Shown: piece by piece, positions 35,791 to 44,163 of the stretch | How the letters are laid out: each line of letters begins with the position of its first letter | Numbering within the stretch: position 1 is the first letter of the stretch | Assembly (NCBI GenBank): GCA_038205755.1 | Contig: JBBRBN010000010.1 | Coordinates: 1-64,000, forward strand | Source: JANNWF01 sp038205755 | Lineage (GTDB): Bacteria; Pseudomonadota; Gammaproteobacteria; Xanthomonadales; Xanthomonadaceae | Length of the DNA stretch: 64,000 nucleotides | Direction of reading: 5' to 3' | The notes under the pieces: generated by a model | What the model saw: the letters and a program-made list of their open reading frames with translations, nothing else | What the model was told of the DNA's origin: nothing | The model's database searches: none | Made by a program: the position numbers and the translations under genes

Positions 35791-37014
35791 TCAGGCGGTG
35801 TGTCGGGCCAATCGCTCAAACGAGAACAATCGCGTCAGGGGATGCGAGCGGCGCTCGATCTGCGCCCGCAGCAGGTCGGCGCCAAGCATGCTGTAGGTGA
35901 TGCCATTGCCACCGTAGGCCATCGCGAACAGCACCCGCGGCCCGTGCTGCGCGTGACGACCGAACAGCGGCAGCCCGTCGCGGGTTTCGGCAAACGTGCC
36001 GGCCCAGGCAAACGCCGGTCTGGCCGGCAGCTGCGGAAACAGGCGTGCCACCTTGCGCTGCAGAATGGCGGCCTTGCGGTCTACCTGACGGTCGCGCCGG
36101 CCGGGAACGTCGGTGGCATCGTCTTCGCCGCCGACCAGCAGGCGGCCATCGCCGGTGCTGCGCAGATACAGGTACGGGCGCGCTGATTCCCACAGCAGGG
36201 TGTTCGACAGCCAGCCCAGCTGAGCCTGATCGACGGGGTCACTCATGTAGGCATAGCTGCTGCGATTCTGCGCCACCCGCTGGCGCAGCCAGCGCTGCGC
36301 CTCGTAGCCGCTGGCGATAACGGCATGATCGGCCTGGATCGTCACGCCCCGATCAGTGGTCAACGTCACTCGCCGCGTCGTGGCGGTCATCTTCATCACG
36401 CGGGTGCGGTCGAACACCTGCGTGCCCGTGCGCTGCAGCCGCCGCAGCAGGCGCGAGGCGAATCGATACGGATCGACGCGCGCCGCGACGCCGCTCAGGA
36501 TGGCGGCCGGCGCCGTGAGTCCGAACTCGGTTTTGAGCGCCGCACGACTGAGCCAACGGACCGGAAAGCCGTGCGAGTGGCGCCAGCCGAACTCCTCGCC
36601 CAGGCGGCCTTGATCGGCCCGGTTGCTGGCGTAATAGAGGCTCTCGCTCAGCGCGAAGTCGACGTCGCCGATCTCGCGCGCGACCGCCGCCAGCGTGTCA
36701 ATCGCGCTCAGACAGGCCCGATAGGCGAGCGTCGCCGACGCGTCGCCGTAGCGCTTGGCCAAGTCCACCGCATGAGTGTCGATTTCGTACTGCAGCAGTG
36801 CCGTGCTCGCCGCCGTACTGCCCCAGCCAACGTCCCGCTGGTCAAGCACCACCACCTCATGGCCGTGGCTGGCCAGCTCGTTGGCGATCAAGGCGCCGGT
36901 GATCCCGGCACCGACCACCAGCACCTCGCAACTCAGGTCGGCATCCAGTTTGGGAAAGGCGTACATCAGGCCATTCCTTATCGCCCAGTAGGGGTAGCCG
37001 CTCTTGAGGTCCAT
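35791..37014 (-). CDS. FAD-dependent oxidoreductase (DAO type)
   Basis: A 407-residue protein of the D-amino-acid-oxidase/glycine-oxidase family. The FAD dinucleotide motif is VLVVGAGITGALIANELASH, and RDVGWGSTAASTALLQYE is the second FAD contact; GRLLVGGEDDATD and the C-terminal FAMAYGGNGITYSMLGADLL complete the fold. A specific substrate (gamma-glutamylputrescine, sarcosine and similar) cannot be assigned. The divergent 244-base region to its right carries no gene before repeat copy C. Confidence 0.88.
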   Translation of the reverse strand: MDLKSGYPYWAIRNGLMYAFPKLDADLSCEVLVVGAGITGALIANELASHGHEVVVLDQRDVGWGSTAASTALLQYEIDTHAVDLAKRYGDASATLAYRACLSAIDTLAAVAREIGDVDFALSESLYYASNRADQGRLGEEFGWRHSHGFPVRWLSRAALKTEFGLTAPAAILSGVAARVDPYRFASRLLRRLQRTGTQVFDRTRVMKMTATTRRVTLTTDRGVTIQADHAVIASGYEAQRWLRQRVAQNRSSYAYMSDPVDQAQLGWLSNTLLWESARPYLYLRSTGDGRLLVGGEDDATDVPGRRDRQVDRKAAILQRKVARLFPQLPARPAFAWAGTFAETRDGLPLFGRHAQHGPRVLFAMAYGGNGITYSMLGADLLRAQIERRSHPLTRLFSFERLARHTA

Positions 37015-37258
37015 GCGAGGCTTCCGGCAACGAGGTTGATGTGAATGGCAGGCCTACGGTGCCGCGCGTGATCGCGATGCGGGAGGTCGGCGCGGTGAGG
37101 GCAACTCGGCCAACCCCGCGCGTGTTCGAAGGCGACACCTGCGTCGCTACATTGTCTGCGCGAGCGAACGCTAGACTGCCGGCATTCGCTGGCAACGTCG
37201 GTTCGATATCGCACCAAGGACCCAGCCGGAGGCGCCGTTCGCGAAGGCGCGAGTGCAG

Positions 37259-37460
37259 CTAGCCCGCATGTTTCATGAATCTCGCGCGCCCTCGCTTGTC
37301 TGTTGTCCGCACAGGAGACTACCTCAGTCGGTCGTATGGCCCGCTACGCCGCTCCTTGGGAAAATCTCCTGTGCGAACAACATCCTGCGCGATCATCGCG
37401 CGAATTCACGAAACATGCGGGCCAGCAATCGCCTCGACCACCTGAGTCCGACAGGCTGCC
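37259..37460. repeat. Modular repeat, copy C
   Basis: Module 1 (37263-37421) is complete, with inverted ends CCCGCATGTTTCATGAAT and ATTCACGAAACATGCGGG. Only about 20 bases of module 2 (CCAGCAATCGCCTCGACCAC) remain before one terminal repeat (GAGTCCGACAGGCTGCC). The left terminal repeat is reduced to CTAG. Confidence 0.88.
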
Positions 37461-37658
37461 ACGCAACCGGCGCCTGATCGTGTTTTGGATCTGTGTGCTG
37501 CAGCGAACAGATGGACGAGCGACGTCCGCATATCCTGCCGGCCGTGATCGGATGCCGCCCGCAGTCCGATAGCGCTTGTCCACCACGTCTGATTCCAGCA
37601 GCACGGCATCGCGATGTGGCCTCACCTCTCTAGTCGCGCGCGTGATCAAACTCTGTCG

Positions 37659-38504
37659 ATGCCTCCTTTGCTTACCCCTGATGGCGTAATACTGCTGTCG
37701 ACTGCCGCGCCGCTCGCAACGGTTCTGCAGGAGGCGCGGCAGGTCCACCAGCTCGTGGCCCAATGCAGCAATGAGCTGGCAGACGTCAATGCCGAGCTCA
37801 AGCTCAATATCGACGCACGCGAGCCCGCCACCGCCGTGCAGCGCTCGCTGCAAAAGAATGAGGCGGTCGCGGACAAGGTGGCTGTGGTCGCCGAGAAGAT
37901 CGGCGTCGTTGAGACGGGGTTGAAGGGCCAGATTCGTGATCGCCGAATGGTCGACCACCAGTTTGCGGCGGCTGTCGAGCAAGAGGCCGCAGCGCGCCAC
38001 CTTGCGCTGCACGATGAGCTTACCGGACTCCCCAATCGCGCACTGCTGACTGATCGGCTGGAGCACGAATTGAATCAGGCCAAGCGCCACGGCTGGCGCA
38101 CCGCGGTGATGTTCATCGACCTCGACGGCTTCAAGCTGATCAACGACCGCCTGGGGCACGCCGCCGGCGACCAGGTCCTGCGGGTGGTCGCGCAGCGCTT
38201 GACCGCCAATACGCGAAGTGTTGACACCGTCAGCCGCTTCGGCGGCGATGAGTTCGTGTTTTTGTTGACGGAAGTGAAGGACGAAGCCTTCGTCGCCCAG
38301 GTGGCGGAAAAGCTTCTCACTGCACTGGACGCCCCCTGCGAGCTGGGTCAGCCGCGGTCAAGCCCAGGGCCGCAGGTCCGGGCCAGCATAGGAATCGCAT
38401 TGTTTCCACTCCACGCAACCACGGCCGATGCGCTGATCACGACAGCGGACGCCGCGATGTATCAGGCCAAACAAAGCGGATCCGGCTATGCGTTCGCAAT
38501 CTAG
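37659..38504 (+). CDS. Diguanylate cyclase with coiled N-terminus
   Basis: A protein of about 281 residues. The N-terminal ~110 residues are helical and repeat a pattern (LQEARQVHQLVAQCSNELAD, KNEAVADKVAVVAEKIG), like the N-terminal domain of a known diguanylate cyclase subgroup encoded next to sensor kinases. The GGDEF domain begins LHDELTGLPNR and has an intact RFGGDEFVFLL. No membrane segment is seen. An upstream Met at 37614 is possible. The next gene encodes a kinase-like protein, suggesting a shared signalling unit. Confidence 0.88.
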   Translation: MPPLLTPDGVILLSTAAPLATVLQEARQVHQLVAQCSNELADVNAELKLNIDAREPATAVQRSLQKNEAVADKVAVVAEKIGVVETGLKGQIRDRRMVDHQFAAAVEQEAAARHLALHDELTGLPNRALLTDRLEHELNQAKRHGWRTAVMFIDLDGFKLINDRLGHAAGDQVLRVVAQRLTANTRSVDTVSRFGGDEFVFLLTEVKDEAFVAQVAEKLLTALDAPCELGQPRSSPGPQVRASIGIALFPLHATTADALITTADAAMYQAKQSGSGYAFAI

Positions 38505-38615
38505 CTGTGCTGCGCGGTCGGGCGGCTACCGTCACGCATCCGGATTGAGCAGGTCGCGGGGCTCAGCCAGCGCGAACACTTTCGGCACGGCGGTCTGCGC
38601 CGCGGCGGTGACGCA

Positions 38616-39275
38616 ATGACGCTGCATGAATTGCTCACCGTGCACCACGAGGCATTGATCGAGCGCTGTCAGGGGATGGTGGCCGAGCGCTGCATCGCCG
38701 AGCCGCGCCCCACGGAAACCAATGGGGTTGCGGTGTTTCTGCGGCAGCTCGCCGACACGCTGAAGCGCGAGCAGCTCAGCCCCCTGCGCGACAACGGTGC
38801 GCGGCCCGGCACAGCGCCCACTGCCATCGGCCAAGCCGCCGCCCGCCACGGCGTGCGGCTGCTGGAACACGGCTACCTGGTCGACCAGCTCGTTCACGAG
38901 TATGGCGACGTCTGCCAATCGATCACTGGTCTCGCACTGGAGCTGGACACGTCGATTACGACCGATGAGTTCCGCACCCTCAACCGCTGCCTGGACAATG
39001 CCATCGCCGGCGCGGTCGCGGCGTACGGGTCGCACAGCATGAGTCGCATCGCCGACAGCGAGAGCGAGCTGGCGTCGCGTCTGCACGTGTTGGCCAGCGA
39101 TCTGCAGCGCTTGACCGCGATTGCCCTTCAGGCACACGCAGCCATCGTATCGGGCAAGGTCGGAATTACCGGCGCCACCGGTGCCTTGCTTGGTCACTCG
39201 TTGGACGAACTCCGCCAATTGGCGCAGCAGGCGGTGCCCGCAGGGTTGGATGTGGAGCTGGCCGCCGGCGTCTGA
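38616..39275 (+). CDS. Histidine-kinase-like sensor protein lacking catalytic His and ATPase
   Basis: A 219-residue protein matching the N-terminal region of a sensor kinase family (RsbRD-like): HGVRLLEHGYLVDQLVHEYG, DVCQSITGLALE and TDEFRTLNRCLDNAIAGAV. The helix expected to carry the phospho-accepting His (usually FLAHELRN) reads VLASDLQRLTAIALQAH, with Ser161-Asp162 in place of His-Glu. The following SGKVGITGATGALLGHSLDE resembles the second dimerisation helix, and then the protein ends with no HATPase domain. It may be a dimerising partner or a decayed kinase. It follows the cyclase gene. Confidence 0.6.
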   Translation: MTLHELLTVHHEALIERCQGMVAERCIAEPRPTETNGVAVFLRQLADTLKREQLSPLRDNGARPGTAPTAIGQAAARHGVRLLEHGYLVDQLVHEYGDVCQSITGLALELDTSITTDEFRTLNRCLDNAIAGAVAAYGSHSMSRIADSESELASRLHVLASDLQRLTAIALQAHAAIVSGKVGITGATGALLGHSLDELRQLAQQAVPAGLDVELAAGV

Positions 39276-39290
39276 CCCCGGTTCGCAGGC

Positions 39291-39464
39291 TCAGTGCTTC
39301 AGGATCACGTACAGCGCATGGATGATGCCTGGGATGAACCCCAGCAGCGTCAGCAGGATGCTCAACCAGAAGTGCCCTTTGAACCCGACTTCGAGAAACA
39401 CGCCCACCGGCGGCAGGATGATCGCGAAGATGATCTTGATGATGTCGGAAGGGGTGGCGGCCAT
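39291..39464 (-). CDS. YqaE/Pmp3-family membrane protein
   Basis: A 57-residue protein with two membrane segments: IIKIIFAIILPPVGVFLEVG (the PPVGV motif) and FWLSILLTLLGFIPGIIHAL. It matches the YqaE/PMP3 (UPF0057) family, linked to ion homeostasis and stress. GGAGA about eight bases upstream fixes the start at 39464. It is convergent with the sensor-like gene, 15 bases away. Confidence 0.93.
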   Translation of the reverse strand: MAATPSDIIKIIFAIILPPVGVFLEVGFKGHFWLSILLTLLGFIPGIIHALYVILKH

Positions 39465-39744
39465 GGTTGCGTCTCCAGAGGAATGGGTTGGCGATCCAGC
39501 ATGCGGCGGGGCGGGGCGTTTGTCGGTGCGATGCATCACACCGCCACAGGAACATCATTGTGTGCAGCCTTTGGGCTGCACTTCCACTGCCGCGCGAACC
39601 GTGCTCGCCGCTGCGCTCGCGATTGTTGAACGGGAACGGTCCGGACGCGGTTGCCTTTACCCAGGCCGCAGGCACTCGACGCGCTGCAGAGTGTTCGATG
39701 CACGGCCTTTCTGCGGGTGCGTTCACCAGCTCCGAGTAGCGGCA

Positions 39745-39875
39745 TGACCCATGCCGCCGCCGGGCTCGCATAGCCGGACAGCTCGTTTGCGCCAAACACT
39801 TCCTGACAGAACGCGATGGCGGCCCTGCCATCGGCAACGTTCAGATAGGGAAGCAATTCGTGGACCCTCGACCGT
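39745..39875 (-). pseudogene. Glyoxalase/VOC protein relic
   Basis: A minus-strand frame contains RVHELLPYLNVADGRAAIAF followed by CQEVFGANELSGY, the N-terminal pattern of VOC/PhnB-like proteins. The rest of the domain is missing; the frame continues into sequence with no VOC similarity. It is a relic of about 40 codons. Confidence 0.5.
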
Positions 39876-39989
39876 GGGCCGCTCCCGGAGCGCGGGGTTG
39901 GTCCACCTCCCGTCCCGCGGGTCTGCGGCGTCATGAGCGATGTTGACCGCAACATGCGGGCTAGCGCCGCCTTGGACGCTGGGAGGGCC

Positions 39990-40150
39990 AAACGCTGGGC
40001 GTCATTGCACCGCTTCAGCAGCGCTGTGACCCGCATCACGCGTGGGTAAACCTTCGGCGTCATGCCGATGGCGCGGCGGAGTCGGGCGATGAACGTGCGG
40101 TGGCTGCAGCAGCTGGCGCGGCTTCGACAGCGCGCGAAGCTGCCTGCTTT
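39990..40150 (-). pseudogene. AraC-type HTH relic
   Basis: On the minus strand a frame contains CSHRTFIARLRRAIGMTPKV followed by YPRVMRVTALLKRC, resembling the first DNA-binding helix-turn-helix of AraC-family regulators. Upstream effector and downstream second HTH regions are absent. A short piece of the dispersed repeat (AACATGCGGGCTAG, about 39951-39964) lies at its 3' side. Confidence 0.45.
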
Positions 40151-40249
40151 GGTCAGCGGCTGGACGAAGCGTGGCCCGCGTTCGCCGTGCTTTGCGTTAT
40201 GGATAGGGAGTGCGGCCATCCTGGCCGTATCTGCCGCAAGGAGAAATTC

Positions 40250-40630
40250 ATGAAAGAGCTGCTGTTCTCATTCGAAGGTCGGGTTGGTCGCAAGACGTGG
40301 TGGCTGGCAATGCTTGGCATCATCGCCGCGGTGATCGCCGTGCAGGTGCTGATGGCGGTGCTGGCGACGATGTCGGAAACCGCTGGCCTGATCGGCGCGA
40401 TTTTCGCGCTCGCGGTTTGCCTCGCGCTTTTGGTGCCCTCGCTGGCGATCACCGCCAAGCGCTGGCATGACGTCGACAAGTCCGGCTGGTGGCAGTTGCT
40501 GGGCATCGTTCCGGTGGCCAACCTGTATGCGCTGGTCATGACCGGCTTCATCAAGGGCACCGAAGGACGCAACCAGTACGGCGAGAATCCGGTGGCTGAA
40601 GGCATCGCCGGCTACCCGCGCACGGCCTGA
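40250..40630 (+). CDS. DUF805 membrane protein
   Basis: A 126-residue protein with the DUF805 layout: FSFEGRVGRKTWWLAMLGII at the start, hydrophobic segments (VIAVQVLMAVLATM, GAIFALAVCLALLVPSLAI), then the conserved AKRWHDVDKSGWWQLLGIVP and a C-terminal GTEGRNQYGENPV. Function is unknown. AAGGAG eight bases before ATG sets the start. Confidence 0.92.
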   Translation: MKELLFSFEGRVGRKTWWLAMLGIIAAVIAVQVLMAVLATMSETAGLIGAIFALAVCLALLVPSLAITAKRWHDVDKSGWWQLLGIVPVANLYALVMTGFIKGTEGRNQYGENPVAEGIAGYPRTA

Positions 40631-40644
40631 AGGCATCTGCGCAG

Positions 40645-40679
40645 CGACGACGCGGGCGCCAGTGCCGCCCGCGTCGTCG
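40645..40679 (+). terminator. Strong GC hairpin after DUF805 gene
   Basis: A 14-bp perfect stem CGACGACGCGGGCG/CGCCCGCGTCGTCG with a 7-base loop lies 15 bases after the stop. No T-tract follows, so the terminator role rests on stem strength and position. The rest of the 207-base gap to murU shows no feature. Confidence 0.5.
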
Positions 40680-40837
40680 TCGCGTCCGCCGCGTCTGCCG
40701 CCCGCTCAGCAACGAAACGTTCGGCCCGGGACTGGCATCGCCGGGCTATTCACGGGCGCAGCGCGCCAGCGTCCGTCTGGCCTCGACCATCCGATTTGAC
40801 GCGCGCTTCGCCAGCTCTCGCCAGCGTGGTCCTCGTT

Positions 40838-41569
40838 CTACAGAGAACTATCGTTGCTGCCGGCGGGCGTGCTTCGCAGTTGCCGATCGAGCATCGCCAG
40901 CCGTGCCGGCGTGCCGACATCGGTCCAGCGTCCGCGGTGATGTTCTGCAGTCACGTGGCCGCGGCGGATGGCAGCCTGCAGCAGCGGGGCGAGCTTGAAG
41001 CGCGGCGGGTGGTGCTCGGCGCCTGCCGTAGGGCCAATGACGTCACGCCAGTCGGCCAACAGGGCCGGGCGGTAGACGCCGATTCCGGCAAAGGTGAGGC
41101 GCTGGTTGCCGTCAGGCTGCAGGTGACCGTCGATGCCCAGCACGAAGTCGCCGTGCGGGTGGTGGTCAGGGTTGTCGACCAGCACGAGGTGGGCGAGCCC
41201 CGCAGGCTCGGTGGGAAGACGGGAGAGGTCGCAGTCGGTCCAGGTGTCGCCATTGATAGCCATGAACGGCGCCTCGCCGAGCAGCGGCAGGGCGTTGAGC
41301 ATGCCGCCGCCAGTTTCGAGCGGCTCGGCGCCTTCGTGAATCAAATGCAGGGTCAGGCCCCAGCGCGCGCCGTCGCCCAGCATCGACCCGAACTGCGCGG
41401 CAAGGTGGCAAGTGTTGACGACCACGTGGCGCACGCCAAGGCCGGCGAGCCGTTCCAGATGCCAGACGATCAGCGGTTTGCCGCCCACATGCAGCAGCGG
41501 TTTGGGCGTGTGGTCGGTCAGCGGCCGCATCCGTTCGCCGCGGCCGGCGGCCAGCAGCAGGGCCTTCAC
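40838..41569 (-). CDS. murU: N-acetylmuramate-1-phosphate uridylyltransferase
   Basis: A 243-residue nucleotidyltransferase. The N-terminal ALLLAAGRGERMRPLTDHTP and KPLLHVGGKP are the classical sugar-nucleotide pyrophosphorylase motifs, and FMAINGDTWTDCDL carries the metal-binding Asp. Placement immediately after amgK (GTGA overlap) points to MurU, the cell-wall recycling step that makes UDP-MurNAc without MurA. The start is GTG at 41569, because the family begins at this position. Confidence 0.9.
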   Translation of the reverse strand: MKALLLAAGRGERMRPLTDHTPKPLLHVGGKPLIVWHLERLAGLGVRHVVVNTCHLAAQFGSMLGDGARWGLTLHLIHEGAEPLETGGGMLNALPLLGEAPFMAINGDTWTDCDLSRLPTEPAGLAHLVLVDNPDHHPHGDFVLGIDGHLQPDGNQRLTFAGIGVYRPALLADWRDVIGPTAGAEHHPPRFKLAPLLQAAIRRGHVTAEHHRGRWTDVGTPARLAMLDRQLRSTPAGSNDSSL

Positions 41570-42564
41570 GTGGGATGGGCGATGTCGCGCGCGCCGATGC
41601 TGGCGTCGATCAGCTCGATCAGCGGCGCGATGTCGGGATAGCGCCGGCCGACATCGCGCGTGTAGCGCCACACCCGCGGCAGATCCGCCAGGTAGCCGGC
41701 TTTGCCATCGCGGTACCAGAGCCGGCAGAAGATGCCGAGCACCTTGATGTGGCGCTGCAGGCCCATCAGGTCGAACCAGCGCAGAAAGCGCGCGGCATCG
41801 GCCGCGGTGAGGCCGGCGGCGACTGCCTGCTGACGATACTGCTCCACCCACGCCTCGACCTGCGCGCGCGGCCATTCGACGTAGCAGTCGCGCAGCAGTG
41901 AAACCAGGTCGTAGGTGATCGGTCCGCGCACGGCGTCCTGGAAATCGATGATGCCGAGCCCGACGTCGGTGAGCATCAGGTTGCGCGAATGAAAGTCGCG
42001 ATGCACAAACACCGGCGGCTGCGCCTGGGCGCTGATCACCAGCGACCGGAATGCCACTTCGATGACGTCCCACTGTTCGCAGGCGATGTCGATGCCGAGG
42101 TGGCGCTGCAGAAACCAGGTCGGCAGCAGTTCCATCTCACTTACCAGTCGCCTTTCGTCATACGCGGGCAGGTCGCTGCTGTCGATGGCGCACTGCATTC
42201 TGAGCAGCGATTGCATGGCCGCCTGATAGTGCGGATTTACGCTGAGCTCATCGAGCGCCGGCAGCAGCAGCCGATTGCCAAGGTCCGACAGCAGCAGGAA
42301 GCCATCGTCGAGATTCTGCGCCAGCACCTGCGGCGCATTGAGGCCGGCGCCGCGCAGACGGCGACCAACCTCCAGCCACGGACCGAGATCTTCGCGCTCG
42401 GGTGGGGCGTCCATCACGATTCGTTCGGGCTGCGCGCCAACGGTGCGCCAATAGCTGCGGAAGCTGGCGTCGCTGGAGGCCGGCAGCAGGGCGATATCCG
42501 GCGCCGTCAGCACTGCGCGCGCCCACTGCAGTCGCAGCGCGTGGCGCTCCAGTGAGCTGTTCAT
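41566..42564 (-). CDS. amgK: N-acetylmuramate/N-acetylglucosamine kinase
   Basis: A 332-residue aminoglycoside-phosphotransferase-fold kinase. The catalytic loop is FVHRDFHSRNLM and the metal site is IIDFQDAVRGP; the substrate-binding N-terminal region includes PASSDASFRSYWR. AmgK phosphorylates MurNAc at C1 for the MurU step, giving a recycling route that bypasses fosfomycin-sensitive MurA, known from Pseudomonas. The start at 42564 matches the family. Confidence 0.92.
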   Translation of the reverse strand: MNSSLERHALRLQWARAVLTAPDIALLPASSDASFRSYWRTVGAQPERIVMDAPPEREDLGPWLEVGRRLRGAGLNAPQVLAQNLDDGFLLLSDLGNRLLLPALDELSVNPHYQAAMQSLLRMQCAIDSSDLPAYDERRLVSEMELLPTWFLQRHLGIDIACEQWDVIEVAFRSLVISAQAQPPVFVHRDFHSRNLMLTDVGLGIIDFQDAVRGPITYDLVSLLRDCYVEWPRAQVEAWVEQYRQQAVAAGLTAADAARFLRWFDLMGLQRHIKVLGIFCRLWYRDGKAGYLADLPRVWRYTRDVGRRYPDIAPLIELIDASIGARDIAHPT

Positions 42565-42577
42565 CAGGCGACCCGGA

Positions 42578-43510
42578 TCATTCAGCGAGCAGGGCGGCGA
42601 CGTGGGCGACGCTGCATTCGCGCAGCGCCGTGAGGCTGTAGCCCCCTTCAAGCGAGGAAACCAGCCGTCCGCCGGCGTGCCGCTTGGCCACGATCAACAG
42701 CTCGCGGGTCAGCCAGCTGTAGTCGTCGGTGATCAGGTTCGAGCCGGCCAGCGGATCCAGCCGATGGGCGTCGAAGCCCGCCGACACCAGCAGGAGCTGC
42801 GGCGCGAAGTCGTCGAGCGCCGGCAGAATGCGCTCGAGATAGGTGCGTCGCAGGGTGTCGCTGTCGCAGCCTTCGGGCAGCGGGGCATTCAGTATGTTGC
42901 CGGCAACGCCGCGCTCGGCATAGTCGCCAGTGCCCGGGTAGATCGCTTCCTGATGCGACGACACGTACAGCACGCGCGGCTCGCTCCAGAAAATGTCCTG
43001 GGTGCCGTTGCCGTGGTGCACGTCGAAGTCGATGATCGCCACCCGCCGCAGACGGTGCACGGAAAGCGCATGCGCGGCGCCGACGGCGACCGAGTTGAAC
43101 AGGCAGAAGCCCATGGCCTCGGAGCGGGTGGCGTGGTGCCCGGGTGGTCGCACCGCGCAGAAGGCGCGCCGCCCGCCGTGGATCTCATCGGCGCTGACCA
43201 CATGGTCGATGGCCGCGCAGACCGCCCCGGCCGCACATAGCGCCGCCTGTGCCGAATGCGGATTCATCGCCGTATCGGCGTCGATCCGCCGCAGACCCAC
43301 GGTTGGCAGGTCCAGAAGATGGCTGACGTGAGCGGAGGTGTGTGCGCGCAGCAGCTGCTGGCGGGTCGCCTGCGGCGCCTCATGGCGCTCGATGCCGATC
43401 AGGCCGGCGCCATCCAGCGCGTCGAGCACGGCGCGCAGCCGTGCGGGCGATTCTGGATGGCCTTCGCCAGCGCTGTGCAAAAGACAGGAGGGATGGGTAT
43501 ACAGCCGCAT
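42578..43510 (-). CDS. Histone-deacetylase-family amidohydrolase
   Basis: A 310-residue protein of the HDAC/acetoin-utilisation/acetylpolyamine deacetylase family. Zinc and catalytic residues are visible in VRPPGHHATRSEAMGFCLFN (His-His), IIDFDVHHGNGTQDIF (Asp, His), SAGFDAHRLDPLAG (Asp) and the Tyr in LEGGYSLTAL. It probably removes acetyl groups from lysine or polyamines. It lies 13 bases before amgK and 8 bases after the adenosyltransferase gene on the same strand. Confidence 0.93.
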   Translation of the reverse strand: MRLYTHPSCLLHSAGEGHPESPARLRAVLDALDGAGLIGIERHEAPQATRQQLLRAHTSAHVSHLLDLPTVGLRRIDADTAMNPHSAQAALCAAGAVCAAIDHVVSADEIHGGRRAFCAVRPPGHHATRSEAMGFCLFNSVAVGAAHALSVHRLRRVAIIDFDVHHGNGTQDIFWSEPRVLYVSSHQEAIYPGTGDYAERGVAGNILNAPLPEGCDSDTLRRTYLERILPALDDFAPQLLLVSAGFDAHRLDPLAGSNLITDDYSWLTRELLIVAKRHAGGRLVSSLEGGYSLTALRECSVAHVAALLAE

Positions 43511-43518
43511 GTTGCGGG

Positions 43519-44085
43519 TCAGCCCGCCTCGCCGGAGCGCCGTCGATCATGCTTCCAAAGGACTTCCCCGGCACCGCTGTGACGGGCCAGCACACGGGCA
43601 AGGACAAACAACAGATCAGACAGGCGGTTCAGATAGCGGATCGCTTCACCGCGCACGGCGTCGTGGCGCGACAGGGTAACCAGCTCACGCTCGGCCCGCC
43701 GACAGATGGTGCGCGCCAGATGGCAGTGGGCGGCCGCCGCGCTGCCGCCGGGCAGGATGAAGTCCTTCAGCGGCGGCAGGTCGGCGTTGAAGCCGTCCAG
43801 CTGCTGTTCGAGGCGCTCGATGTCGGCGTCGAAAATAGCCGAATGTCCCGGGATGCACAGCTCGCCGCCGAGGTCGAACAGCTGATGCTGCACCGCTACC
43901 AGACACTCGCGCGCGGCGTCAGGCAGCTCGCAGGTGAGCACGATGCCAATCGCCGAGTTGGCCTCGTCGACGGTGCCGTAGGCGGAGACGCGGGCCGAGT
44001 CTTTTGAGACCCGGCTGCCGTCACCGAGGCCAGTCTGGCCGTCGTCGCCGGTGCGGGTGTAGATCTTTGTCAGTCGGTTGCCCAT
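43519..44085 (-). CDS. Cob(I)alamin adenosyltransferase (PduO type)
   Basis: A 188-residue PduO-type adenosyltransferase. The N-terminal IYTRTGDDGQTGLGDGSRV binds ATP, with VSAYGTVDEANSAIG and the C-terminal RRAERELVTLSRHD and YLNRLSDLLFVLAR. It converts cobalamin to adenosylcobalamin. The adjacent BtuM-like gene upstream makes a cobalamin uptake-and-activation pair. Confidence 0.95.
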   Translation of the reverse strand: MGNRLTKIYTRTGDDGQTGLGDGSRVSKDSARVSAYGTVDEANSAIGIVLTCELPDAARECLVAVQHQLFDLGGELCIPGHSAIFDADIERLEQQLDGFNADLPPLKDFILPGGSAAAAHCHLARTICRRAERELVTLSRHDAVRGEAIRYLNRLSDLLFVLARVLARHSGAGEVLWKHDRRRSGEAG

Positions 44086-44163
44086 CGCGAACTCGGCTTA
44101 GAGGAGGATTGCCAGCGACGCCAGCTGCAGGCGCTGGATTGGATCAGCTGGGGGCAGCTGGGG

